Positions 8,441 to 18,111 of a DNA stretch of 64,000 bases are shown here, one piece after another. The position numbers and the translations under genes are program-made. The stretch is taken from positions 310,001 to 374,000 of the forward strand of contig OY761986.2 in assembly GCA_963665155.2 (NCBI GenBank), given 5' to 3'. Position 1 is the stretch's first letter. Every line of letters starts with the position of its first letter. The notes under the pieces were generated by a model. That model was given only the letters and a program-made list of their open reading frames with translations. It was not told where the DNA came from and did no database searches. Origin of the DNA: UBA1141 sp963665155 (lineage in GTDB: Bacteria > Chloroflexota > Dehalococcoidia > Lucifugimonadales > UBA3495).

Positions 8441-9697
8441 CTACTGGGATACCTCGGCCAGAAACTCGGCCAATGGCTTGCTTTCCTGAGTGGAGCCTTT
8501 CATGTCCCTGACCACCACCTCTCCCTTGGCGATCTCATCGTCGCCTAAGATCAGCGCATAAGGAATTTCAAGTGCGTTGGCTTGGCGCATTTGGCCGCGC
8601 AAGGCCCTAGTTCCGCTGCTGAGGATGGCGCCAACACCAGCGTTCCGCAATCTGGCGGCCAACTCCAAGGCGGCTGGCCGGGCGGCATCACCCACGTTGG
8701 CCACCAAATAGGTGGGGGACGGCTCTGCGGGAATTTCCACGCCGCTGCTTTTCAGGTTCAAGGTAAGGCGCTCCAAGCCGGTGGCAAAGCCAATCCCCGG
8801 CGTAGGTCGCCCACCCAGTTGCTCGATCAGAGCGTCGTAACGGCCACCGCCGACGATGGTCGATTGGGCGCCACCTTCAGTTGGCTGCACCTCAAAAACC
8901 GTGCGACTATAGTAGTCCAACCCTCGCACCAGCCGGTGGTCTATCTGAAAGGGTATCCCCATTCCATTAAGGTATCCTTGTAGCTTGTTCCAGTGGTCCA
9001 AGCACTCTTCGCACAGGTGGTCGGCCGACCTGGGAGCTTCGTCGCCAAGGGCCCGGCAGGTTTCCACCTTACAGTCCAGCAACCGCAGGGGGTTCCTTTC
9101 CAGACGAAGTTTGCAGTCTCCGCACAACTTATCCACGTGCCCCGAATAATAATGGGCCAATTGGCTAACATAGGCTGGCCTACATTGGGAGTCGCCAATG
9201 CTGTTGAGAAAAAGGTTGACATCCCGCAATCCCAGGGACATCATCAATTGCCAGGCATACTCCACGACTTCAGCATCAACCGATGGGTCGGCATCGCCGA
9301 TGGCCTCCAGTCCGAATTGGTGGTGTTCCCGAAACCGGCCCGCCTGAGGACGCTCGTATCGAAACACCGGACAAAAGTAAAACATCCGCACCGGTTGGGG
9401 AAGGTTGTGCATGCCGTGTTCCAGGTAGGCCCGGCAGACGGGAGCAGTGCCTTCAGGCCTCAGGGTAACGTTGTCGCCACCCCTGTCCTCGAAAGTGTAC
9501 ATTTCCTTCTCGACAATGTCGGTCCCTTCTCCAACGGAGCGGATGAACAAGTTCGAGTCCTCGAAAACGGGGGTGTCGACGCGACCGTAGCCGTACCTCT
9601 GGGCCAGGGACACAGCTTTGGATTCTATGTAACGCCAGTATTTCTGCTCTTGGGGCAAAAGGTCGGTTGTGCCCCTGGGCGCTCGGAATGATGTCAC
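8441..9697 (-). CDS. hisS: Histidyl-tRNA synthetase
   Basis: This 418-residue class II aminoacyl-tRNA synthetase charges tRNA-His. Motif 2 is visible (TLRPEGTAPVCRAYLEH, then FRYERPQAGRFREHHQFG). So are the histidine-specific motif (LVRGLDYYSRTVFEV), the GGGRYDAL motif 3 region and a C-terminal anticodon-binding domain (TYLVANVGD onward). The GTG at 9697 gives the typical beginning VTSFRAPRGTTDLLP; a TTG at 9733 would add 12 residues. It is the last gene of a minus-strand run that includes the reductase and CoA-transferase genes, but spacing (over 180 bases) suggests its own transcript. Confidence 0.95.
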   Translation of the reverse strand: MTSFRAPRGTTDLLPQEQKYWRYIESKAVSLAQRYGYGRVDTPVFEDSNLFIRSVGEGTDIVEKEMYTFEDRGGDNVTLRPEGTAPVCRAYLEHGMHNLPQPVRMFYFCPVFRYERPQAGRFREHHQFGLEAIGDADPSVDAEVVEYAWQLMMSLGLRDVNLFLNSIGDSQCRPAYVSQLAHYYSGHVDKLCGDCKLRLERNPLRLLDCKVETCRALGDEAPRSADHLCEECLDHWNKLQGYLNGMGIPFQIDHRLVRGLDYYSRTVFEVQPTEGGAQSTIVGGGRYDALIEQLGGRPTPGIGFATGLERLTLNLKSSGVEIPAEPSPTYLVANVGDAARPAALELAARLRNAGVGAILSSGTRALRGQMRQANALEIPYALILGDDEIAKGEVVVRDMKGSTQESKPLAEFLAEVSQ

Positions 9698-9878
9698 GTA
9701 TTTTTCCCTTTTTCTGGGACTAGCGGCCGACAATTCAGGCAGAATTAGTCCCGGATATGTTTCAACGAATTTGTATTATAAGGGGATGCTGCCCTCAATT
9801 AAACGTCTCTGATAATCGTCTTCTAAAAATATGACGGCAAGTCTCAATAGATCGGGTCGGATAAAATGTTATGTCTAG

Positions 9879-10796
9879 TTACTCCCTCGCCCCATTGATG
9901 TAGGGAAGCAGGTCTGAGTAGAATTGTTCGTTCACCGGTGTGGACACTCCTTCCTTGCGCCCAAGCCTGACGACTGCGCCGCTCAACGCTTCTAACTCCA
10001 AGGGCCGGCCCAACTCGACGTCGGTGTGCATGGAGTTCTGAAAGTCGTCGAATCCTTGTATGAAATCAAACATCGTCTGTACTATGTCTTCGTCTAACTC
10101 CACCCTCATGGCGCGGCCAACCGCTTCCACCTCTTTCATCGCCGCCAAGAAGTTTGCCCTGGACTCGGATGATTCGAGTAGTTGATGTATCCGGGTTCGT
10201 TTAGAACTGGTGATTCCAGACACCGGAGCCAGCAATAAGAACTTGGTCCACAGCGACTTGATCACGTCCCGGGAGAGTTCCGCTTGTAGGCCAGCCCGCA
10301 GCATGGTTTCATGAACCCGGACCGCCCTGGGAGTGGGCGAGCCGTTTATTTCACCGAAGGCGACTCGGGCATTTTCGCTCTCTTGTAGTATCACTCCTGG
10401 TTCTTGGACGATGGCTGCTAAGTAGGCAGCTCCGGGCATCATGTGGCCGATGCCAAAGGCATTGCCAAGCTCTTCGTAGCTTTCCACACCGTTCTGCAGG
10501 GTGATAATCGCAGGACCCTCACCTACTAACGGTTTCATCAAAGGGATGGCTTCGGAGTTGTGATAGGTCTTCACGGCGAAAAGCACCAAGTCTACCGGGC
10601 CCACCTGGCTGGGGTCGTCGGTTGCGGCAGCGTCGACCGTGAAGTCGCTATTGTGACTTTTGAGCCGCAGCCCATTCTTTCGGATAGCCTCTAGGTGTGC
10701 GCCACGGGCGATAAGGGTAACGTCGTTACCCCCTTTTGCCAAGTGGGCACCCAAACATCCGCCGAGACCTCCGGCTCCCATAACCGCTATGCGCAT
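9879..10796 (-). CDS. 2-dehydropantoate 2-reductase family protein (ApbA/PanE)
   Basis: This 305-residue NADP-dependent reductase has an N-terminal Rossmann motif (MRIAVMGAGGLGGCLGAHL), the LQNGVES segment and a C-terminal helical domain with the conserved LWTKFLLLAP and HTDVELGRPLELEAL blocks. The family reduces ketopantoate in pantothenate synthesis. Many paralogues act on other 2-oxo acids, and the tandem duplicate next door argues against assigning the biosynthetic role. AGGGAACC precedes the ATG. The 89-base gap to the upstream duplicate suggests cotranscription. Confidence 0.85.
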   Translation of the reverse strand: MRIAVMGAGGLGGCLGAHLAKGGNDVTLIARGAHLEAIRKNGLRLKSHNSDFTVDAAATDDPSQVGPVDLVLFAVKTYHNSEAIPLMKPLVGEGPAIITLQNGVESYEELGNAFGIGHMMPGAAYLAAIVQEPGVILQESENARVAFGEINGSPTPRAVRVHETMLRAGLQAELSRDVIKSLWTKFLLLAPVSGITSSKRTRIHQLLESSESRANFLAAMKEVEAVGRAMRVELDEDIVQTMFDFIQGFDDFQNSMHTDVELGRPLELEALSGAVVRLGRKEGVSTPVNEQFYSDLLPYINGARE

Positions 10797-10885
10797 GGTT
10801 CCCTAAACTCCTCAAACTCGTCTTCTCTTGGAGCATGAAATGGCCGATTTTTCCAATTGCTGCCCATAGATTCAAACATACCTCT

Positions 10886-11802
10886 TTAAGGGGCGCCGTC
10901 TTTATGGGGCATAAGGATGGCGTAAAGCAGGTCATGGATAGGTGTCGGAATGCCAAACTCACGCCCCATGCTCACAACACACCCTATCATAGCCTCTAGC
11001 TCCAAGGGCCTTCGATGATCAATGTCGACATGCATGGAGATCTGCATTTCCGGAGAAAGGTTGTCGAATAAGGCCATGGTCTCCGCTACGACGTCGGAGT
11101 CGAGGTTCACGCCCTTCGCCAAGGCAACGGCTTCTACCTCGCGAAGTGCGGCAAGCAGGGCTGCTTTGGATTCCGGGTATTGGATCAGTTGATGGGTTCG
11201 CGTCCGCGATGCGCTGGTGATCCCGGCCAATGAACCAACAAATAGGAACTTGGTCCATAACACCTTCGTTACGTCTTCGCTTAGTTCCGCGTCAACGCCT
11301 GCGGCAGCGAACATCTCTTGGATTGACAGCGCCCTTTGGCTCTTTTGCCCATCAACCTCTCCAAACACAATTTTGGCCCAAGGCGTCTGCTGACGAATGA
11401 CGCCCGGCGACTCTATGTGTGCGGTAGTCCAAGAAACTCCTGGCAGGATTGGAAACCAACCAAAACTCTGGGCTAATCTGTCGCTGCTATCGATCCCATT
11501 TTGCAGGGTCAGCACGGTCGTTTCCTTACCGATTAGTGATGCTACAACTGGAATCGCCCCGGCATTTGGTATGTTTTTACCGTAAAGAGCACAAAATCTA
11601 CCGGCCCAACCTCCATTGTGTCTTCGGTGGCGCGGACATTTACCGTGAATTCCTCGTTCGGACTAACAAGTCTCAAGCCGCTCTGCTGGATGGCCTGGAG
11701 GTGCGCTCCCCTGGCAATTAGCGTGACGTCGTTTCCCGCTCGAGCCAGATATGCGCCCAGCCAGCCACCGGTGCCACCAGCGCCCATAATAGCTATTCGC
11801 AT
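10886..11802 (-). pseudogene. Second ApbA/PanE-type reductase, frameshifted
   Basis: This is a tandem paralogue of the downstream gene. It has Rossmann motif MRIAIMGAGGTGGWLGAYL and a complete C-terminal domain (LWTKFLFVGSLAG, HVDIDHRRPLELEAM). The frame breaks near 11565 after VKTYQ. Adding one A to the AAA run there restores QNAGAIPVVASLIGKE, the expected continuation. It is either a one-base pseudogene or a homopolymer sequencing error. A strong GAGGAGG lies upstream of the ATG. Confidence 0.85.
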
Positions 11803-11889
11803 GGGCTAGTTTCCTCCTCGCGGCTTTTACTGTGGGTGGTTCATACTGGGTGGTCCAAATTTCGGGGTTCAAAATTAGGTCGCGCAATC

Positions 11890-13125
11890 TCACACTACCC
11901 CGTCGGCTTCGAGCAAGGCTACCTCTTGGGGGGTAAGCCCGCCTATTCCGCAGAGCACTTCTTGATTGTGTTCACCCACCCAGGGCGGTGTCACCGCCGG
12001 AGGGTCGACGCAGGCAGTCAGTTGGATGGGAGTCCTGACCACGCGGAAAGAACCTCCCAGCATGTCGCCAGCATCGACGATCATCTTTCTAGCCGTCAAT
12101 TGGGGACATTGGTCCAAGTCAGCTTGGTTTTGGACTACACCCATGGAGAATCCTATTTCCGTCAATTGCTTCGCCACGTCCCACTTGGACAAGTGCTGGG
12201 ACCAGTCCTCTATGGCTGGAACGATGTGATCGTAGTAGAACTGGCCGCTTATGTCCCGGCCAAGGTAGCGTGGGTCTTGGGCGAGTTCCGCACGGCCTAC
12301 GAAAGGCCAAAGGGCTACCCACTTCTCTTCAGCGCCAGCGCCCGCCAACACCACGTAGCCGTCATTGGCTTTCAACGTAATCTGGGCGCTGATCATATTC
12401 TCCCTAGCCCTGCCGGTGTTCTCGCCCACCGCCTGGTAATAGGGCACGCTGCTGGTGGTGTGAGCCGCCATGCAGTCGTACATCGCCATGTCCACATGCT
12501 GCCCTTGGCCGGTCTTACGCCGGGTTTCTAGAGCCAAGACCACTCCCAAAGCAGCCCACACGCCCGGCACGGAGTCACCCATGTTGTCGCCTACCATTTG
12601 GGGCGGGCCGTCGGGAGCGCCAGTGACCTCCATCCAACCGCCCATCCCCTGAACGCTGGGGTTGTTGGCGGGCCAATCGGAGTAGGGGCCGCGGAGACCG
12701 TCGCTGTCGCCGTAGCCGGTGATGCTAGCGTAGATAATTCCCGGATTGACCTCTTTAAGCGCTTCGTAGCCCAAGCCCAGGCGTTCCAGTGCTCCGGGAC
12801 CGAAATTATCCAGCAGCACGTCGGAAACCCGCACCATCGTCAGCAGGGTCTCTTTGCAGCGAGGATCCCTCAATTCAAGAGAAATGCTCTTCTTGTTGCG
12901 GTTGATTCCCAGGAAACGAGCGCTGGCCCTAGTCCCGTCGGGTCCCTCCACAAATGGGCCGTTGCTGCGTCCCCTCTCGCCGGTGCCGGGACGCTCCACC
13001 TTGATGACCTCGGCCCCCATGTCGGCCAAGACCACCGAGCAAAAGGGGCCCGCCACAATGTGGGTCACGTCCAAGACTCGAATACCCTCCAGGGGCAAAG
13101 GGAGCTTATTTGAGTTGTTAGCCAT
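11890..13125 (-). CDS. CaiB/BaiF family (family III) CoA-transferase
   Basis: This 411-residue enzyme belongs to the formyl-CoA/carnitine CoA-transferase family, which moves CoA between carboxylic acids through an aspartyl-CoA intermediate. The N-terminal block (GIRVLDVTHIVAGPFCSVVL, then MGAEVIKVERP) and the GQGQHVDMAMYD segment with the likely catalytic Asp are present. The substrate is not evident. It lies 88 bases upstream of the two reductase genes on the same strand. Together with the acyl-CoA dehydrogenases near 60 kb it fits catabolism of organic acids or lipids. Confidence 0.88.
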   Translation of the reverse strand: MANNSNKLPLPLEGIRVLDVTHIVAGPFCSVVLADMGAEVIKVERPGTGERGRSNGPFVEGPDGTRASARFLGINRNKKSISLELRDPRCKETLLTMVRVSDVLLDNFGPGALERLGLGYEALKEVNPGIIYASITGYGDSDGLRGPYSDWPANNPSVQGMGGWMEVTGAPDGPPQMVGDNMGDSVPGVWAALGVVLALETRRKTGQGQHVDMAMYDCMAAHTTSSVPYYQAVGENTGRARENMISAQITLKANDGYVVLAGAGAEEKWVALWPFVGRAELAQDPRYLGRDISGQFYYDHIVPAIEDWSQHLSKWDVAKQLTEIGFSMGVVQNQADLDQCPQLTARKMIVDAGDMLGGSFRVVRTPIQLTACVDPPAVTPPWVGEHNQEVLCGIGGLTPQEVALLEADGVV

Positions 13126-13226
13126 GAAACGATCCTATCGTTGCAAGATTACCGGTCTAACTCGCCGGTCTAACTCGAAGGTACGTGTTCAACAAGGAGG
13201 GTAGTGAGAGTGGTGGCTGTAACCAC

Positions 13227-13277
13227 GGAAATCCCCCTGCATCCCCCTTTCGTAAAGGGGGATGCAGGGGGATTTCC
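13227..13277. repeat. Perfect 24-bp palindromic hairpin
   Basis: Two perfect 24-base arms (13227-13250 and 13254-13277) are separated by only three bases. The core is ccccctttcgtaaaggggg. No T tract follows in either direction, so it is not a standard terminator. It lies between the 3' end of the carbonic-anhydrase-like gene and the start of the CaiB gene. A shorter hairpin of similar design occurs at 61905-61925. Confidence 0.8.
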
Positions 13278-13329
13278 TAGTTGGTCCACTTTCCTTACTA
13301 GACCGGACTAGGCCAGCCGTTCGCCGGGT

Positions 13330-13863
13330 TCAGTTGTCCAGCTTTGCGGGCACCTGCTGTCCCAAGCCTGCATCAATATAGCGCTTGGCGTTGCGTACAT
13401 AGGTGGAAGTGGGGTCTTCCAGACGTTTGGCCTGCTCGGGAGTCAGGGGTTTTACCTGGGCGGGCACGCCTATGACGAGGGAGTGGTCTGGAATACGGGC
13501 TCCGGCGCGGACGAGCGCGCAGGCGCCGATTAGGCAATAGTTGCCCACTTGAGCGTCTTCCAACAACACGGCGTTAACACCTACCAAGACATTGTTGCCC
13601 ACCCGGCCACCGTGAATTACAGCGCCGTGGGTCATAAGAACATTGTCTCCCAACTCCAGATAGTCGTCGGTATGCAGGACGCAGTTGTCCTGGATGGAGC
13701 AGTTCTTGCCGATGATTATTTTGCCGTAGTCGCCCCTAATTACCGCACCCGGCCAGATGCTGGAGCCCTCGCCGATTTCCACATCGCCGACGATGTAAGC
13801 GGCTTCGCTAACAAAGACTGAAGGGTGGATCCTCGGCCCTTTGCCGTCAACACTTCGAATCAC
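13330..13863 (-). CDS. Gamma-carbonic-anhydrase-like hexapeptide protein
   Basis: This 177-residue left-handed beta-helix protein has repeating hexapeptides (VGDVEIGEGSSIWPGAVIRG onward). The three His positions expected for zinc in gamma carbonic anhydrases are visible in VLHTD and MTHGAVIHGG. Such proteins interconvert CO2 and bicarbonate or act as trimeric scaffolds, and many homologues have no proven activity. The start is GTG at 13863 with GGGAGG upstream. It appears to be transcribed alone. Confidence 0.85.
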   Translation of the reverse strand: MIRSVDGKGPRIHPSVFVSEAAYIVGDVEIGEGSSIWPGAVIRGDYGKIIIGKNCSIQDNCVLHTDDYLELGDNVLMTHGAVIHGGRVGNNVLVGVNAVLLEDAQVGNYCLIGACALVRAGARIPDHSLVIGVPAQVKPLTPEQAKRLEDPTSTYVRNAKRYIDAGLGQQVPAKLDN

Positions 13864-14007
13864 AAAGACCTCCCGTCACTGGTAAAGCTCACCGGCTACC
13901 AGAATACATGGTGGGAGGGATTGGGGGAAGGGGTAGGTAGTGTCGTTGCGGTTTGGTCTGGAGGAAATCGGAGTAAAAGGCGGCAAGAGTCATGTTAACT
14001 TAGAACT

Positions 14008-14886
14008 CCTAACAAATTGAACTGAGTTAATCTTGGCGCAAGTGTCGGTTTGGCTGTATCTTCCCCTTGTGAGGAGGGGATGCTGATGGCGAAACCACTG
14101 GTAGACGATGAATTATGGAAATTGATCCAACCCTTAATGCCGCTACCCAAGCCATGCGGTGGCGCAACCCTGGCCGGAAGCGGCTACAGGACTGTCGGGT
14201 GCCGACCGGTATCTTGTTCGTCCTGAAGAGTGGCATTTTGGGAAATGTTGCCCCGGGAGATGGGGTGTGGCTCGGGGATGACCTGTTGGCGGCGTCTTCG
14301 AGACTGGCAGGAAGCTGGAGTTTGGCAAAACCTTCATGAAATATTTCTGGCCAAACTGCGAGAATCCGACCAGATTAACTGGTCTCGGGCCATGGTGGAT
14401 AGCGCCTCCATCCGGGCGGTTGGCGGAGGGGGAAAAACTGGGCCCAATCCCACTGACCGGCGCAAGCCGGGGAGCAAGCACCACTTGATCACCGACGCCC
14501 AAGGGATCCCTCTGGCCGCCATCTTGACGGGCGCTAACCGTCATGATGTAACTCAGTAGCTGCCTTTGGTGAAAGCCATTCCGTCCATTCGGGGCCAGGT
14601 AGGACGTCCACGCGAGAGACCAGACCAAGTCCAGGGAGACCGAGCTTATGACCCCACCGGCAGGCGTTGCGATCGCTGGGGATCGAGCCGGTCCTGGCCA
14701 AACCCCTTACCCAGCACGGGAGTGGCCTGGGCATCCATTGGTGGGTAGTGGAGCGAACCCTCGCATGGTTGCACCAGTTCCGACGGCTGCGGGTTCGCTA
14801 TGAAAGGCGAGCCGACATTCATGAACCTTTCCTTTCCTTCGGTTGTTCCCTCATCTGTTTGACAAGGTCCAAATTAATTTGTTAGG
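14008..14886 (+). mobile_element. Degenerate IS5-like insertion sequence
   Basis: Matching 11-base ends (cctaacaaatt at 14008-14018, inverted at 14876-14886) bracket one broken transposase. No clear target duplication is visible. The element is decayed and lies directly beside a second dead element. Confidence 0.65.
14086..14885 (+). pseudogene. IS5-like transposase, multiply broken
   Basis: Pieces of one DDE transposase are scattered over all three frames. They are MAKPLVDDELWKLIQPLMP, a GILFVLKSGI region, WRRLRDWQEAGVW, AMVDSASIRAVGGGGKTGPN with the first catalytic Asp, and a C-terminal VVERTLAWLHQFRRLRVRYE with the last catalytic Glu. At least two frameshifts and an in-frame TAG (after NRHDVTQ) are present. 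The gene cannot make a working transposase. Confidence 0.75.
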
Positions 14887-14986
14887 CGCTCTTGAGAGAC
14901 CCATAACCAGGGCAATCGCATCTTAATAGCATTTTGAAATCCGTATAAAATAGTAGCCATCATGATTGAATTAGGGAGGGGTAGTG

Positions 14987-16100
14987 ATGTTTGGGTCGAC
15001 AGGCGCGCCTATTGCGGCATATCTTGTGAAGTTGGATGATCCCAGGATCGACCGCACCAAGCGGCACAAACTCTTGGATATAGTCGCTACTGCCATTTGT
15101 GGCACCATCGGTGGCGCCGATAACTGGGTGGACATCGAGTTCTTCGGCTTTGTAAACAGGAGTGGGTTAGGTCCTTCCTGGAGTTGCCCAACGGCATCCC
15201 CTCTCATGATACCTTCGGAGATGTCTTCGCGAGGTTGGACCCAGAGCAGTTTCAACGCTGTTTCATGGAGTGGGTCCAGGCCGTGGCCCAACTCACCCAA
15301 GGCGAAGTGGTGGCCATCGACGGCAAGGCGGTGCGCTGCTCCCATGACCGCACCTTGGGCAAAGGGCCTATCCATATGGTCAACGTGTGGGCGGCTCCTC
15401 CAACTGTTTGGCCTTAGGCCAGACCAAGGTGGAGGAGAAATCCAATGAGATCATCGCCATTCCCAAGCTGCTGCGAATGTTGGAACTGGCCGGATGTATC
15501 GTCACCATCGACGCCATGGGCTGCCAGAAGGAGATCGCCCGTGAGATCATCTTGGCCCAGGCCGACTACCTGCTGGCGGTGAAGGAGAATCAAGGCCAAC
15601 TGCACGAGGATGTTAGCGACCTCTTTCAGGGGACTGAGGAATTCAACTTCGAGGGCGTCCCCTATGACAATGCCTGGACGGTGAATAAAAACCACGGACG
15701 CCTGGAGACCCGTCAATGCTAGGCCGTCACGGACCCAGACTGCCTGGACTACATTCAAAACCGGGGGCAGTGGGCAAAGCTGAGCGCCGTAGTGAAGGTC
15801 ACGGACCAGATGGAGACGGCCCAGAAGGATACGGCCGCCGAAACCACCCTCCAATCTCGCTACTACATAAGCAGCATGGCCGGGCAGGCTAAACCCTGTT
15901 GGCGGCCACCCGAAGACATTGGGGTATCGAAAACAGCTTGCATTGTCCGCAAGGATCATGGCACCCAGAACTTGGCAGTCCTGCGCCAGATAGCCCTAAA
16001 ATTGTTGAAGCAAGAGACCACCCTCAAACGGGGCATCCAGGGTAAACGGCATGAAGTTGGATGGCTCAAGGACTACCCCCTGAAGGTCCTCCTTGGTTAA
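14987..16100 (+). pseudogene. ISAs1-type transposase, broken
   Basis: Fragments of an H-repeat/ISAs1-type transposase occur in order: DPRIDRTKRHKLLDIVATAI, ELPNGIPSHDTFGDVFARLD, VVAIDGKAVRCS with a catalytic Asp, IVTIDAMGCQKEIAREI with the second, and a C-terminal QIALKLLKQETTLKRGI. Frames change near 15170 and 15410, and an in-frame TAG replaces what is probably Trp near 15720. GGGAGGGG precedes the first ATG. Terminal repeats were not identified. Confidence 0.75.
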
Positions 16101-16208
16101 GATGCTATTGCCCTCGGATCAATGCAAGTTCCCACAACTCAAATGGGCGGGTGGCTCCGTTTAGAATTTCCCATAGGCGGTGATATACTGCAAATCGTGG
16201 CTTTGCAC

Positions 16209-16252
16209 CAAAAGTCCATGTTGAATCAAAAGTCCATGTTGAATCAAAAGTC
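16209..16252. repeat. Short 18-bp tandem repeat
   Basis: The unit caaaagtccatgttgaat occurs twice and a third time in part. It lies between the dead ISAs1 transposase and the 3' end of the next gene. The unit shares AATCAA and AGTCC blocks with the 15-bp repeat at 36566-36670. Confidence 0.7.
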
Positions 16253-16274
16253 GGTAGTACGCAACTCAGAGACC

Positions 16275-16919
16275 TCAATCCCCAACGCGGTAGAGAAAAC
16301 CTCCGCAACCACCGAACCAGACCACGTTGTGGTACGTGTAGAAAGTGAACTCGAACGGCTCTCCGTAGGGCATTTCGATGGCGAGTTCAGCATCATTATA
16401 TTGAACGAAGTTCCGGCTAAGCGTGCAATCTCTGACACTCACTCGATCATCGCCAGTTTTTGATCGATACCGGTAGGTGCCAGGCAATAACTGCCCTTCT
16501 CCTGTGCCCACCTTTAACTCGTACGACCCCGTGCCGTGGCGTCCCAAGGGGAAATCAGTGATGCAGAGATCATCCGCCAGCCTAGCGGTGAGATTGGGAT
16601 GGTCAGGAACGCTCGAATCAGTGGCGAGTCGAAGGCTCCACTCGTCGTATAGGTTCCCATCCCGTACCCACTCCAGCACCAGTGCCTCCCATTCCCGGCA
16701 ATAGGTGCTCGGATGCGGGGTAGCCATGGGTAACGGGGTCGGCGTAGGCTCCGGCGTAGAGGTAGGCTCCGAGGTTGGCGTAGGCTCCGGCGTAGAGGTA
16801 GGCTCCGACGTCGGCGTAGGTATCCGAGCGTAGAGGTAGGCTCTGACGTCGGCGTCGGTATCTGAGCAACTCGGGTGGCTTCCAGTGACGCCGCCGGGGC
16901 ACGGGTGCTGGTCGGAGTG
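16275..16919 (-). pseudogene. Pro/Thr-linked protein, N-terminus lost and frameshifted
   Basis: The C-terminal 150 residues form a coherent domain of unknown family (TYCREWEALVLEWVRDGNLY, then FTFYTYHNVVWFGGCGGF). It is preceded by a low-complexity PTSEPTSTPEPTP linker encoded by degenerate 36-bp-like repeats. A frameshift lies in that linker near 16800-16830. Upstream the frame runs directly into the miniature element at 16924, so any lipoprotein or signal sequence is missing. The linker type is common between a lipid anchor and an extracellular domain, which is what I infer this was. Confidence 0.6.
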
Positions 16920-16923
16920 CTAG

Positions 16924-17102
16924 CTAGAGGTCTGGCCGGAAAGCCATTGGCCGGGTTTCGCGCTACGCCAAGCAGACGTATTCCAGTCTTATACGGTATA
17001 ATAGTATATGTAATACGTTTCAATAACCAACTGTTACTTCGATAATCGACGTTAAGAAAACGACGGCTTGGGGAGAATCGGGGTTTCCGTCCGAGTTTCT
17101 AG
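16924..17102. mobile_element. CTAG-flanked miniature element, copy 1
   Basis: A 171-bp segment (16928-17098) is flanked by CTAG on both sides and is nearly identical to 56346-56516. Its ends form an imperfect inverted repeat (aggtctggccggaaag left; aaactcggacggaaac on the other strand at right). They match the ends of the IS1182-like elements at 11 or 12 of 16 positions. It has no coding capacity. It truncates the gene to its left and ends 28 bases before the hisF start codon. This copy contains TATAAT at 16997-17002, where the other copy reads differently. Confidence 0.8.
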
Positions 17103-17130
17103 GGTTGTAAGGATAGAAGCGTAATAATCC

Positions 17131-17946
17131 ATGTTGACCAAACGAATTATTCCGTGCTTGGATGTGGACGCTGGCCGGGTCGTCAAAGGCACCAGCTTCG
17201 TCAACCTGAGGGATGCGGGCGACCCAGCTGAGTTGGCTGCCCGTTATAACCAAGAGGGGGGCGACGAGTTGGTGTTTTTGGACATTACCGCCAGTTCCGA
17301 CTCACGGGACACGATGGTGGATGTGGTGCGACGCGTGTCGGAAGAGGTATTCATTCCCTTGACCGTTGGCGGTGGTATACGCAGCGTCGACGATATGCGG
17401 AGGATGTTGCGAGCAGGCGCGGATAAGGTATCCGTGAATACCGCTGCGGTTAACAATCCATCTCTGGTAGCGGAAGGAGCGGCCCAATTCGGCAACCAAT
17501 GCATCGTCGTTGCTATCGACGCCAAGAAGGTGAGAGACCACGGTATCGAGAATCCAACAAACCGGGATGGCCTGGCATTATCGAATGATTCTGGTTGGGA
17601 AGTTTATACCCATGGAGGGCGGACCCCAACAGCTATTGATGCGGTCAAGTGGGCCCAGCGGGTTGTTGAGCTTGGGGCGGGCGAAATACTACTTACGAGT
17701 ATGGATTCCGACGGACAGTTGACCGGATACGATTTGGGCTTGACCCGGGCCATCTCCCAAGCTGTTGAAGTGCCGGTCATCGCCAGTGGCGGCGCGGGTG
17801 AACTGGAGCACCTTTATGACGCCTTCACCTACGGAGAAGCCGATGCGGTGTTGGCGGCCAGCATTTTTCACTTCGGCACCTACTCCATATCCCAAGCCAA
17901 AGACTACTTGTCGGGCCGGGGGATTCCGGTGCGCCCCCTAGTTTAA
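17131..17946 (+). CDS. hisF: Imidazole glycerol phosphate synthase cyclase subunit
   Basis: This 271-residue (beta/alpha)8 barrel closes the imidazole ring of IGP and releases AICAR, using ammonia from HisH. Catalytic Asp residues are in IPCLDVD (residue 11) and VAIDAKK. Phosphate-binding loops are LTVGGGIRS and IASGGAG. A short insertion after VAIDAKK (RDHGIENPTNRDGLALSNDS) makes it slightly longer than usual. hisH is not in the window. The start codon is 28 bases from the miniature element, so the native promoter may have been displaced. Confidence 0.95.
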   Translation: MLTKRIIPCLDVDAGRVVKGTSFVNLRDAGDPAELAARYNQEGGDELVFLDITASSDSRDTMVDVVRRVSEEVFIPLTVGGGIRSVDDMRRMLRAGADKVSVNTAAVNNPSLVAEGAAQFGNQCIVVAIDAKKVRDHGIENPTNRDGLALSNDSGWEVYTHGGRTPTAIDAVKWAQRVVELGAGEILLTSMDSDGQLTGYDLGLTRAISQAVEVPVIASGGAGELEHLYDAFTYGEADAVLAASIFHFGTYSISQAKDYLSGRGIPVRPLV

Positions 17947-18111
17947 GGAGCCCGGTAACTTGTCGACCACGTTACCTAATAGGACAGCATTCCGGCATCC
18001 GGCTAGCTGATTTATACTAGGCATTCTCCCGGGTGCTTTCGGATGTAGCGGTTTGTCAGCGATGTTTCCCGCAAATATCATAAATGTAACAGGAGTCTAA
18101 ACACTCACAAT

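Noticed and set aside
8101..8489. Small plus-strand genes before hisS
   Set aside because: They lack ribosome sites, overlap the hisS 3' end in part and have shadow-like composition.
16730..16860. Dispersed DNA repeat
   Set aside because: The repeats follow codons for a Pro/Thr/Ser/Glu linker and fit low-complexity protein coding, so I treat them as part of the pseudogene.
17020..17253. Minus-strand gene overlapping the hisF start
   Set aside because: The frame is open but lies over hisF and the miniature element, has no family match and no ribosome site.
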